Origin: Pseudomonas siliginis
GTDB taxonomy: Bacteria > Pseudomonadota > Gammaproteobacteria > Pseudomonadales > Pseudomonadaceae
Reading direction: 5' to 3'
Length of the DNA: 64,000 nt
NCBI RefSeq assembly: GCF_019145195.1
Contig: NZ_JAHSTW010000003.1
Span: forward strand, 186,001-250,000
Within the stretch, counting starts at the first letter, position 1, and every line of letters begins with the position of its first letter. Below, piece after piece: positions 1-7,909 of this stretch. Under the pieces are notes generated by a model that worked only from the letters and a program-made list of their open reading frames with translations, did no database searches and had not been told where the DNA came from. Position numbers and translations under genes: made by a program.

Positions 1-326
1 TGCTCCGTGTCGGCAAGCGTGGCATTGGCGATGGCCGAGGCGGTGATGGCGCCCGGGAAACCGACGTAAAAGGCCAGGTGCGTGATCGCCGCCGACAACT
101 CTTCATGGCTCACGCCATTGCCGACGGCACGGCGCAGGTGCGCGGGCAACTCTTCGCAGTGGCCGCCGGCAATCAGCGCAGCGACAGTGATCAGACTGCG
201 CTCGCGGGGTGACAAGGCGGGGTCGCTCCAGATCTGCGGGTACAGCGTTGAGTCCACGAATTGCGCCAGTTTCGGGGTGAAGGCGCGGGCGGCTTCGCGT
301 GGGCTGCTGAAATCGATAGTCGACAT
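1..326 (-). CDS. Carboxymuconolactone decarboxylase family protein (partial, N-terminal part)
   Basis: Only the first 108 residues are inside the window; the gene runs off the left edge. The ATG at 326 is preceded by AGGGGA at good spacing. The protein has the all-helical CMD fold pattern, with a segment GGHCEELPAHLRRAVGNG followed by a conserved HLAFYVGFPGA stretch. The visible part has a single Cys and no CxxC, so it resembles gamma-carboxymuconolactone decarboxylase (PcaC-like) proteins rather than AhpD thiol peroxidases. It starts 10 bp after the aldehyde dehydrogenase stop on the same strand, so the two are almost certainly one operon. The substrate cannot be told from sequence. Confidence 0.85.
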   Translation of the reverse strand, partial: MSTIDFSSPREAARAFTPKLAQFVDSTLYPQIWSDPALSPRERSLITVAALIAGGHCEELPAHLRRAVGNGVSHEELSAAITHLAFYVGFPGAITASAIANATLADTE

Positions 327-336
327 GGAAATCCCC

Positions 337-1773
337 TTAAACCTGGCTGATGAATTTGTTGGTGAGATAGTGCTCTATGCCTTCGATGCCGCCTTCGGAA
401 CCGTGGCCGCTTTCCTTCATACCGCCGAACGGCAACTCAGTGGCGACGATACGGTACTGGTTGATGCCGATCATTCCGGCTTCCAGGCCATCGGCCACGT
501 CGATTGCGGTGCGCGCATTGGAAGTGAACGCGTAGGCCGAGAGGCCGTAGGGCAGGCGGTTGGCTTCTTGCAGGCCGTCGCTCAACTCATCGAAAGGCAT
601 CAGTATCGCGATGGGGCCAAAGGGTTCTTCGTGCATGATTCGCGCACTCATCGGCACATCGGCCAATACGGTGGGCTGAAAGAAGAAGCCTGCGCCCGGC
701 AACGCTTCGCCACCGGCCAGCACCCGCGCGCCTTTCTCGACGGCGTCGGCGATCAGTTGCTCCATCTTCGCCAGTTGCCGTGGGTTGGCCAGAGGGCCGA
801 CCTGGGTTTGCGGATCCATGCCGTCGCCGATTTTCAACGCCTGGGTGGCCGCGACGAAGTGCTCGACAAACTCGGCGTAGGCCTCACGCTGGATAAGAAA
901 ACGAGTCGAGGAAATGCACACCTGACCGGTGCCGCGAAAGCGATTGGCGACGCCTTCCACAGCAGCCTTTTCGATGTCGGCGTCGGCAAACACCAGCACC
1001 GGGCCGTGGCCGCCCAGTTCCAGAGTGATCGGCTTGACGCCTTCGGCAGCGCGGGCCGAGAGCAGCCGACCGATCGGCACCGAACCGGTGAAGGTCACTT
1101 TGCGAATGATCGGTGAGGCAATCAAATGGCTGGACACTTGATCCGGCACACCGAACACCACTTGCAGCACGCCTTTGGGCAAGCCGGCATCGTCCAGCGC
1201 CCGGGCCAGGGCCAGCGCGGTGGAGGGGCTTTCCTCGCCAGGCTTGAGCACCACACTGCAACCGGCAGCCAGCGCTGCCGAGAGCTTGCGCGCCGGGGTG
1301 ATGGCCGGGAAATTCCACGGTGTGAACGCTGCCACAGGGCCAATCGCCTGGCGTTTGACCAGTTGCAGTACACCCGGACGATTGGCCGGGACGACACGGC
1401 CGTCGATGCGTCGTGCGCTTTCGGCGAACCACTCGAAATATTCCGCCGCACGGGTCACTTCATCGAGGCTTTCGCGCAGTGGCTTGCCTTCTTCCAGTGT
1501 CATCTGCGCAGCGATGTGCGGGGCGCGTTCGAGGATCAGGTCGGCGGCGCGCTTGAGGATTTTTGCGCGCTGGTCCGGCACGGTCTGGCGCCATTGGTCG
1601 AAGCTCAGTCGAGCGACTTCGAGGGCGTGATCCAGATCGTCTGCGGTGGCGAGTGGCACCTGACCGATTTCCTCGCCGGTTGCCGGGTTGACCACGGCAG
1701 CGGTAGCGCGGTCTTGGGCGGTGAGCCATTGACCACCGATGAAGAGATAGAGCGGATCGTAAAGAGTGTTCAT
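337..1773 (-). CDS. NAD(P)-dependent aldehyde dehydrogenase, succinate-semialdehyde dehydrogenase-like
   Basis: A 478-residue ALDH-superfamily enzyme that oxidises an aldehyde to the acid. Visible hallmarks (numbered from the chosen start): Asn154 in the FTPWNFP motif, Lys177 in LKPGEESP, the FTGSVPIG nucleotide loop near 227, general base Glu252 in LELGGH, and nucleophile Cys286 in GQVCISS. The KESGHGSEGG end is typical of the GabD/SSADH branch. The start at 1773 is preferred over 1788 because AAGG lies 8 bases before it. It leads an operon with the CMD-family gene and is divergent from a LysR gene 211 bp away, its likely regulator. GabD itself is possible, but the CMD partner suggests another aldehyde. 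Confidence 0.9.
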   Translation of the reverse strand: MNTLYDPLYLFIGGQWLTAQDRATAAVVNPATGEEIGQVPLATADDLDHALEVARLSFDQWRQTVPDQRAKILKRAADLILERAPHIAAQMTLEEGKPLRESLDEVTRAAEYFEWFAESARRIDGRVVPANRPGVLQLVKRQAIGPVAAFTPWNFPAITPARKLSAALAAGCSVVLKPGEESPSTALALARALDDAGLPKGVLQVVFGVPDQVSSHLIASPIIRKVTFTGSVPIGRLLSARAAEGVKPITLELGGHGPVLVFADADIEKAAVEGVANRFRGTGQVCISSTRFLIQREAYAEFVEHFVAATQALKIGDGMDPQTQVGPLANPRQLAKMEQLIADAVEKGARVLAGGEALPGAGFFFQPTVLADVPMSARIMHEEPFGPIAILMPFDELSDGLQEANRLPYGLSAYAFTSNARTAIDVADGLEAGMIGINQYRIVATELPFGGMKESGHGSEGGIEGIEHYLTNKFISQV

Positions 1774-1984
1774 GGATGTCGCCTTCATGGTTAAGGATTC
1801 ATTCGGCGCCTTGTACGCAGTGGTTCAGGCGTCCCGTGGAATCCAGTCTATGGAAGGCGTGCCGTTTGATTTAGCCGGCCACGAGGGAATCATTGTTGTC
1901 CCAGAAGGTAATATCGAGCGCAGGGGCGAGCGTGTAGCATCCGTGCTTATCCGCAGTGAGTGGCAGTTCTACAGGACGATCAGG

Positions 1985-2911
1985 ATGGACAAACTTTCAA
2001 ACATGTCGGTGTACATCAAGGTAGTCGAGATGGGCAGTTTCACTGCCGTGGCCAACCATCTCGACTCCACCGTCGGTAACGTATCGCGTGCGGTCTCGGC
2101 GTTGGAAAACGTGCTCGACACCCGCCTGTTGCAACGCTCGACCCGGCGTCTCTCGGTGACCGACGCGGGCCGGCGGTTTTATGAACGCTGCGTGAAGATT
2201 CTCGCTGACCTGGAAAGCGCCGAAGCCGAGGCGAGCAATGCCGCCTTGCAACCACGAGGGACGTTACGCGTGCACTGCGTGCCCGGACTGGCGCGGCAAC
2301 TGGTGACCGGCGCGGTGCTGGAATATCGCCAGGCGTTTCCCGAAGTGACCGTCGATTTGATGCTCTCCCAACGCATGCCCAATCTGCTTGAGGATCAGTT
2401 GGACGTGTCCATTCTGATCGCGCGAACGCTGCCGGATTCGGCGTATGTCAGCCAGAAGATCGGCGTCAGTCACTGTGTACTGGTGGCCTCCCCGCAATAC
2501 CTGGCGCGGCATGGCGCACCCGAAACGCCGGAGCAGCTTTGCGATCATCAATGCCTGCTGCTCGGTACCGTGGATTACGTGCGCGATGAATGGCAGCTCA
2601 AAAGCAAGGCCGGCGATGCGACGTTCATTCCGAGCGGGCCGAGTTTCAGCGTGAACGATATGGACGCAATGGCCGTTGCCATTCGCGAAGGGGCGGGGAT
2701 TGGTCTGTTGGCAGGCTTCACGGCGATCGACGATTTGCGTACCGGCAGGCTGGTGCGGGTGCTGCCCGATTACCACACCTACGAGCGCAATGTTTACGCG
2801 GTCTACACGTCTCGCCAGTTTGTCGATGCGAAGATCACGCGATTCATCGATACCTTGAAAACCCGGGTCGGCGCGCAGTTGGCGAGCACTGCTCAGGCGC
2901 TTATCGATTGA
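1985..2911 (+). CDS. LysR family transcriptional regulator
   Basis: A 308-residue regulator with an N-terminal winged helix-turn-helix (residues 1-60: FTAVANHLDSTVGNVSRAVS, then LLQRSTRRLSVTD) and a C-terminal periplasmic-binding-like effector domain. The reading frame is open from 1766, but the ATG at 1985 follows AGGA and gives the normal LysR length. It is divergent from the aldehyde dehydrogenase/CMD operon, which is the usual place for a LysR regulator of that operon. The sequence belongs to the branch with short RxFYERC linkers. The inducer is unknown. Confidence 0.9.
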   Translation: MDKLSNMSVYIKVVEMGSFTAVANHLDSTVGNVSRAVSALENVLDTRLLQRSTRRLSVTDAGRRFYERCVKILADLESAEAEASNAALQPRGTLRVHCVPGLARQLVTGAVLEYRQAFPEVTVDLMLSQRMPNLLEDQLDVSILIARTLPDSAYVSQKIGVSHCVLVASPQYLARHGAPETPEQLCDHQCLLLGTVDYVRDEWQLKSKAGDATFIPSGPSFSVNDMDAMAVAIREGAGIGLLAGFTAIDDLRTGRLVRVLPDYHTYERNVYAVYTSRQFVDAKITRFIDTLKTRVGAQLASTAQALID

Positions 2912-2924
2912 AGCGGTAAAGCAT

Positions 2925-2956
2925 TTGCGTCTCAGCGAGCCAACTCTGAGACGCAA
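2925..2956. terminator. Bidirectional rho-independent terminator between convergent genes
   Basis: An 11-bp perfect stem (TTGCGTCTCAG pairing with CTGAGACGCAA) around a 10-base loop, placed between the LysR stop and the convergent DUF2790 gene. The T-tract is weak on both sides, so efficiency is uncertain. Confidence 0.6.
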
Positions 2957-2980
2957 TAGGTGTGCGAGGTATTGGCCGGA

Positions 2981-3232
2981 TCAGCCGTTGCTGCAACCGC
3001 TGCCCATGACCTCGTATTGCAGGATGTGCTGTTTGCCTTGGGAGTCCTGATAAGTCATGTGCACCGGCACTACGGCGCAGACGTCCGGCACGGGGTCTTC
3101 CGAGATGATTTTGGCGACGTCGAGGTGACTGGCGTAGGTGTATTGCTCGATGGGTGGCGTGGTAGTCGAGTCCTGAGCCATGACCACCGAGCTGAAGCCG
3201 AAGAGTGCGAGGACGAGCATTGATACTTTCAT
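2981..3232 (-). CDS. DUF2790 family small secreted protein
   Basis: An 83-residue protein with a signal peptide (residues 1-18, MKVSMLVLALFGFSSVVMA) and a mature part rich in polar residues containing two Cys (PDVCAVV and GSGCSNG) that could form a disulfide. The YASHLDVAKIIS and VHMTYQDSQGKQHILQY segments match the DUF2790 family of Pseudomonas periplasmic proteins of unknown function. The longer frame reaching 3631 is not used: AAAGGAA precedes the ATG at 3232 and the signal peptide begins there. It stands alone, convergent with the LysR gene. No function is known to me; some members are reported as metal- or stress-responsive. Confidence 0.8.
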   Translation of the reverse strand: MKVSMLVLALFGFSSVVMAQDSTTTPPIEQYTYASHLDVAKIISEDPVPDVCAVVPVHMTYQDSQGKQHILQYEVMGSGCSNG

Positions 3233-3383
3233 GGAGGATGTTCCTTTGCTGAAGTTGAGTGTGTTGCTGGAACGAACTCTATGCGGCGGCTGGCGGGGGA
3301 AACAGGCGCGGATTGGGTAAAGACTGTTTACGGTTTGAGCCACAATCGGCATGGGGTGAACGATCGCGCAGGGTTCAGCGCAA

Positions 3384-3417
3384 ACAAAAAAGGCGCCGGT
3401 GAGGGCGCCTTTTGTTT
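3384..3417 (-). terminator. Rho-independent terminator after the alpha/beta hydrolase
   Basis: AAGGCGCC-GGTGAG-GGCGCCTT stem flanked by A-run on one side and TTTTGTTT on the other, 37 bases after the hydrolase stop. It can work in both directions, but on the minus strand it follows a gene end. Confidence 0.75.
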
Positions 3418-3453
3418 GTCTCGGTTTTTTAAGGCTCGCCATGCAATCGGCAG

Positions 3454-4437
3454 CTACGAAAGCACTGGGCTGATTTCGGCGGATTTCGCTGAGTAGCTTG
3501 CCACTCGTGCCGAAATCCACTGCCTGCTGTAAGCCAGCACATGGTCTGCAGTGGCGGTGGGGAAGTGGATGAAGCCATGCGGACACTCCGGCAGCACGTA
3601 CATCTCCACCGGCGCCGCGTGTTGCCAGCACTCGGCGATGAGCCGCGTGTCATCCAGCAGCGGATCGAGGTCGCCGGCAAACAGCAGCGCTGGTGGCAGT
3701 CCGCTGAAATTGCCGTACAGCGGCGACAGCGGTGGCTGGCGTCGTTGTGCGTCGCTGATGTCCGGCGTGAGCAGGCGCAACGCTTCGACCATGCCGGGGC
3801 CATCGAGCACCAGAGTATCGGCGGGTGCGGTGCGAACGCTGGGCGTGCCGGTCAGGTCGTAGACGCCGTAATACAGCAGCGCGCCGCAGATCCGTTGCAG
3901 CAGTTGCGGCGAAGATTTGAGGGCGAGCAGGGTGGCCGCCGCCAGATGACCGCCGGCCGATTCACCGACGACGACTACGGGCAAGCCGGCAAATTCAGCA
4001 TCGTTCAAGATGCCGCGAGTGGCGCGTAGACAGTCTTCCAGCAAGCCCTCGATCGGCGTCGCCACGGCCAGCCGATAATCAACCGACACCACCGCCACGT
4101 CGCAGGTGTTGACGATGGCGATGTTGAAGTTGTCGTTCATCTGCGCATTGCCGATCACCCAGCCGCCACCATGGAAATCCAGCACCACGCCTCTGGCTTT
4201 GCCCTTGGGGCGGATGATGCGCACGGGCACCGTGTCGATGATCTTGCGTTCGGCGGTCAGCCCATGCTGGCGTAGCTTGCCGTCGCCGCCGAGCTGACCC
4301 GCCCGCAGCAACGCCTGAATCAACCTCGGGGTAAGGCGATTGCGGATCTTGAAACGCGGCAGCCAGGCGAGCTTTTTGTTGAACGCGCGAACCTGCGCCA
4401 GTTCGCGCTCGCCTTGCGGCCATGGGAAGTCGCTCAC
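3454..4437 (-). CDS. Alpha/beta hydrolase, hormone-sensitive lipase (HSL) family
   Basis: A 327-residue carboxylesterase-type hydrolase. The oxyanion-hole motif HGGGW (about residue 90) and the nucleophile elbow GESAGG (about 163) define the HSL/bacterial family IV esterases; the acid is in GDLDPLLDD and the His in CPHGF. The start is a GTG at 4437 that overlaps the TspO stop (GTGA, 4-base overlap), so the two are translationally coupled. The longer frame reaching 4806 is only the antisense-free shadow of tspO and is not used. It probably acts on short-chain acyl esters; no signal peptide is seen, so cytoplasmic. Confidence 0.88.
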   Translation of the reverse strand: MSDFPWPQGERELAQVRAFNKKLAWLPRFKIRNRLTPRLIQALLRAGQLGGDGKLRQHGLTAERKIIDTVPVRIIRPKGKARGVVLDFHGGGWVIGNAQMNDNFNIAIVNTCDVAVVSVDYRLAVATPIEGLLEDCLRATRGILNDAEFAGLPVVVVGESAGGHLAAATLLALKSSPQLLQRICGALLYYGVYDLTGTPSVRTAPADTLVLDGPGMVEALRLLTPDISDAQRRQPPLSPLYGNFSGLPPALLFAGDLDPLLDDTRLIAECWQHAAPVEMYVLPECPHGFIHFPTATADHVLAYSRQWISARVASYSAKSAEISPVLS

Positions 4438-4877
4438 AGGCGATTCTTCATCAGGATCGAGCAGTTCAATGCTGCCGCGACGCACAGCCACGCCAGATAC
4501 GGGAACAGAATCAGCCCGGTGACCACGTCCAGTTGCAGTGCGAGCACGACCATCACCGCGACCACCACCCACAGCACCGCCAGAATCACCAGCGCCGCCA
4601 GCACCTGATGCGCGCCGAAGAACACCGGCGTCCACAGCGTGTTCAGGGCGATTTGCGCGGCCCACAGGGCCAGCACCGTTTGGCTGCCGGGGATCAGGCT
4701 CAGGCGATAACCGGCCCAGGCCAGCAGCAGGTAGATGATCGTCCACGCTACGGGAAAGGCCCAGTTGGGCGGGGTGAAGGAGGGTTTGGTCAGCGATTCG
4801 TACCACGGGCCGGGTTTGAACATCACGCCAGTGGTTGCCGCCGCTGCGCAGGCCAAGAGGAAGATGAAAAAGGTCAT
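4434..4877 (-). CDS. tspO: TspO/MBR family tryptophan-rich sensory membrane protein
   Basis: A 147-residue inner-membrane protein with five predicted helices. Family marks are visible: KPSFTPPNWAFPVAW near residue 35, the Trp-rich helices WTIIYLLLAWAGYRL, and the NTLWTPVFF segment, which line the tetrapyrrole/cholesterol pocket in TspO. AAGGACTGGCA precedes the ATG. Known roles of bacterial TspO are porphyrin binding and breakdown and stress signalling. The 4-base overlap with a downstream HSL-type hydrolase makes a two-gene operon; a link between the two activities is not established. Confidence 0.93.
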   Translation of the reverse strand: MTFFIFLLACAAAATTGVMFKPGPWYESLTKPSFTPPNWAFPVAWTIIYLLLAWAGYRLSLIPGSQTVLALWAAQIALNTLWTPVFFGAHQVLAALVILAVLWVVVAVMVVLALQLDVVTGLILFPYLAWLCVAAALNCSILMKNRL

Positions 4878-5040
4878 TGCCAGTCCTTAGCTGTGATCAG
4901 CTGTTGTGGAGAGTTAAGAAGAGGACGCTTCGCTGCGCAAAAAGTTTGTTCGCAAATGCAATTTGGCAGTCAGGTTGAACTAAAAGCTGACCGCTGCGTC
5001 AGGATAAACAGTGCCTTTTCCCACCGACGCGGACGACATC

Positions 5041-5277
5041 ATGTACACCTATCACATCGAATACCGTTTCAATGGCGAGCCTCGTACTTATCTGCTCGAA
5101 CTCAAGGAAGCGCAACTGGCCGAGCACGACGCGGCGATGCATCTGCTCGAACTGCATCTGGGCGATGCCGAAAACAGCCTGGTCATGCCCACGGCGGATT
5201 CGACGCCAGAGCAGATTCTCGAGCAGGCCGAGCGGGTAGGGATTACACATATCCGAGTGGTCAGCCGGACCAATTGA
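5041..5277 (+). CDS. Small conserved hypothetical protein
   Basis: A 78-residue acidic protein beginning MYTYHIEYRFNGEPRTYLLEL, with alternating beta-strand and helix pattern and no Cys, signal or membrane segment. I do not recognise a named family; similar small proteins occur in Pseudomonas. A GTG at 5011 in the same frame has a good AGGATAAACA Shine-Dalgarno and would add ten residues (MPFPTDADDI), so the start is undecided. It is monocistronic, convergent with the CorA-like gene. Confidence 0.65.
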   Translation: MYTYHIEYRFNGEPRTYLLELKEAQLAEHDAAMHLLELHLGDAENSLVMPTADSTPEQILEQAERVGITHIRVVSRTN

Positions 5278-5319
5278 CCTTCGGATGCGGCGCAGGCGTT
5301 AGCAGAATGTGCTCTGGAT

Positions 5320-6231
5320 TCAGGCCATGCGCCGCAATACCAGCACCATCCCCGCGCCCACGAGGCCCATGCAGGCGATCATCACGGGAAAAGACATCCA
5401 CCATGGAACGCCGGACGTCATCATGCTGAACTCCGACATGCCACCGATGCTGGCGATCAGGTTCAAGGGAAGGAATACGACGTTGATCAGCGTCAGCTTG
5501 CGCAGCGCGCGGTTCATGCTGTTGTTGGCAAGGTTGCCATGCGACTCGATCAGGTTGGCGAACACCTTGGCGTGAATTCTGGCCTGCTGAAAGCTTTGTT
5601 CGTTTTCCACGATCAGATCGTTCAGCGCAGCCAGTTGACCGTCGCTGAAGCCCTGACGCTGACCGTGGTTGCGCAGCAGCGTCAGCACCGCTCCGTTACT
5701 TTGAATCGCGTTGACGTAGTACACGAGGCTTTCGCTCAGGTTGTACATCTGCGCCAATTGCTGATTGTCCATCGCCCGGGTGAATTGCTGTTGGATCTCC
5801 CGAGCGATCTGTTTGACCACGCGCAAATGCCCGAGATAGTGGTGAACGCTTTCTGCGAGTAACGCCATCAGCACGTCCAGCGGCCCGGTCATTTGCGCAT
5901 CGTGCTCCAACCCCGAAAGCAGCGAGTTGCTCGCGCAAATAACCACCAAGCGTTTTTCGCTCAGCACCACTCCGAAGGACGAAACGTTGAATGCGCGCCC
6001 GTCGAAGCTTTCCGGGCGCTTCCAGATCATAAACAGGTGATCTGGCTTGACCTCGATGCGGGCCACTTCATCAGGGTCCAGCGACGACTCTATCGCTTGT
6101 GCGCCAATGCCCAGGCGTCTGTGCAAATCCAGTTGCTCGGCTGCGTCCGGGGCGACACACAGCCAGACAGTCGCCTGTTCTCCAGATGTCCTGTGCAGGG
6201 CGCCGCAGTCAATGCAATAGCCTTCAATCAT
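5320..6231 (-). CDS. CorA/ZntB-like divalent cation transporter family protein
   Basis: A 303-residue protein with a large cytoplasmic N-terminal alpha/beta domain, a long helical stalk (about 140-240) and two C-terminal membrane helices (LTLINVVFLPLNLIASIG and FPVMIACMGLVGAGMVLVL). This is the CorA fold. The signature GMN at the pore mouth reads GMS here (IGGMSEFSMM), so ion selectivity may differ from Mg2+ channels. It begins 3 bases after the RimK-like ligase stop, so the two are co-transcribed and possibly coupled. Members next to RLAN/RimK genes occur in other pseudomonads; the meaning of the pairing is unknown. Confidence 0.85.
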   Translation of the reverse strand: MIEGYCIDCGALHRTSGEQATVWLCVAPDAAEQLDLHRRLGIGAQAIESSLDPDEVARIEVKPDHLFMIWKRPESFDGRAFNVSSFGVVLSEKRLVVICASNSLLSGLEHDAQMTGPLDVLMALLAESVHHYLGHLRVVKQIAREIQQQFTRAMDNQQLAQMYNLSESLVYYVNAIQSNGAVLTLLRNHGQRQGFSDGQLAALNDLIVENEQSFQQARIHAKVFANLIESHGNLANNSMNRALRKLTLINVVFLPLNLIASIGGMSEFSMMTSGVPWWMSFPVMIACMGLVGAGMVLVLRRMA

Positions 6232-6234
6232 TGC

Positions 6235-7815
6235 TCACCACGCTTGGCCACGGTGTTTGAGCTCGAGCCTTTGCGTGAACGCTTGCAGCACGCGCCGATA
6301 AAGTTCGTCGCCCAGTACCGCGTCTTCGATACCCGCATCGAGGTTGGGGTTGTCGTTCACTTCGATCACCAGGACCCGATCGCCCGCCTGCTTGAGGTCG
6401 ACGCCGTAGAGGCCGTCGCCAATCAGCCGGGCAGTCTGTACGGCGAGCTGCACGACTGCGGGCGGAGCTTGCTCGACGGGCACCGCCTCGCACATTCCGT
6501 TGATCTCGCCGGGCAGCGCCTTGTGGTTGTAAATCTGCCAATGCCCCTTGGACATGAAGTATCGGCAGGCATACAGCGCTTCGCCATTGAGCACGCCGAC
6601 GCGCCAATCGTATTCGGTGTAGCAATACTCTTGCGCCAGCAGCAACACCGAGTGTTCGAATAACTCCTGCGCGGCAGTGGCCAGCGCTTGTGCATCGGCG
6701 ACCTTGATCACACCGCGTGAAAAGCAGCCATCGGGGATTTTCAGTACCAACGGGAAACCTAGGCGACGCCCTGCGTTTTCGAGTTCCTGCGGACGATCCT
6801 TGTAGAGTATTTCCGTTGCCGGCATGCCCAGCCCGCGACGCTTGAGCAGGTCGGCCAGATAGACCTTGTTGGTGCAGCGCAGGATCGACGACGGATCGTC
6901 AATCACCACGAGGCCTTCGCTTTCAGCCTTCTTGGCAAACCGATAGGTGTGATCATCCACTCGCGTGGTTTCCCGGATGAACAGCGCGTCGAATTCAGCA
7001 AGACGCGCGTAGTCCTTTTTCTCGATCAATTCGACATCGATACCCAGCTGCTCGCCCGCAGCGATGAAGCGCTGCAATGCCTCGGGGTTAGACGGCGGCA
7101 GGGCTTCGTCAGGATCATGCAGGATGGCCAGGTCGTAGCGGGCCACACGTTTGGAGGCCGGCTGACGCCACGTTCTGCGATTGAAGGCATCCAGTGCGTC
7201 GGCGAAGACATGCTGCTGTTCGTCGCGAAGTTTGTGCAGTGCACCGGCTTTGATGCCTGCGATCTGCCAGCTCTCACCACGGCGGAATTCCACCAGCAGG
7301 ATAGGGCAGGGGAACGCCTCGAACAGCTGACGGCCGATCTCTTGCAGCGGCTCGATCGAGGCCTTGCCGAAGTACAGCGATAGCGTGAAGGCCTCGGTTT
7401 CGCCGTACGGGTGGTTGGCCAGCGCCCGCTCCAGGGTGCGTTGCAGATCATTCAGCCCGACCCCGTAAAGCGCTTTGCGCGCCAGCTCGCTGACGGTGCG
7501 TACCGAGGGGAAAACCTTGTGTCCGCGCGCTTCGGCCAGCAATGAGCAGTAATAGCCCTGACCGAGGTATTTGTAATTGCGGCAAAGGTTGATGACCTGG
7601 GTGCGATGAGGAAAATCATCGCTGTGTTCAAGGTAATCCTGAGCGAGCATCAGGCTCTCGCTGGGCAGGTAATCGGCCCAGTCATCCTTGCGTTCGACCA
7701 GTATGAGCAATCGACTTCCCGAGGGCTTGATACTGGGAGGTTCCTCGCTGAGGGAGATTGTCGAATGCTCGGTTTTGTCTAATACTTCGTTCACGTTGGC
7801 TTGCACCGCTGACAT
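6235..7815 (-). CDS. RimK-like ATP-grasp ligase with N-terminal RLAN domain
   Basis: A 526-residue protein. Residues about 30-220 match the RLAN (RimK-like ATP-grasp N-terminal) domain, with LINLCRNYKYLGQGYYCSLL as its best-preserved segment; residues about 225-515 are a RimK-type ATP-grasp with FIRETTRVDDHTYRFA, KIPDGCFSRGV (P-loop-like) and the metal-binding end VIEVNDNPNLDAG. RimK relatives join amino acids to a carboxylate with ATP. RLAN proteins have been predicted from genome context (Iyer, Aravind and colleagues) to build or attach short peptides. It is divergent from a GNAT/C39-like gene 95 bp away and followed at once by a CorA-like gene. Product and substrate are unknown. Confidence 0.88.
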   Translation of the reverse strand: MSAVQANVNEVLDKTEHSTISLSEEPPSIKPSGSRLLILVERKDDWADYLPSESLMLAQDYLEHSDDFPHRTQVINLCRNYKYLGQGYYCSLLAEARGHKVFPSVRTVSELARKALYGVGLNDLQRTLERALANHPYGETEAFTLSLYFGKASIEPLQEIGRQLFEAFPCPILLVEFRRGESWQIAGIKAGALHKLRDEQQHVFADALDAFNRRTWRQPASKRVARYDLAILHDPDEALPPSNPEALQRFIAAGEQLGIDVELIEKKDYARLAEFDALFIRETTRVDDHTYRFAKKAESEGLVVIDDPSSILRCTNKVYLADLLKRRGLGMPATEILYKDRPQELENAGRRLGFPLVLKIPDGCFSRGVIKVADAQALATAAQELFEHSVLLLAQEYCYTEYDWRVGVLNGEALYACRYFMSKGHWQIYNHKALPGEINGMCEAVPVEQAPPAVVQLAVQTARLIGDGLYGVDLKQAGDRVLVIEVNDNPNLDAGIEDAVLGDELYRRVLQAFTQRLELKHRGQAW

Positions 7816-7909
7816 GAGTAATGAATCCCTGTTGAAGAAGACGCCGCTTCAATAAATCACGGGCCTTTCGGTCTGTCCCGGTTCGTTACTCAAACTTTAC
7901 GGTGCGGTC
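7816..7909. promoter_or_regulatory. Divergent promoter region of the RLAN-RimK and GNAT-C39 genes
   Basis: A 94-bp gap between two divergent starts must hold both promoters. No confident -35/-10 pair or operator could be picked by eye. The shared short region suggests joint control of the two genes. Confidence 0.4.
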
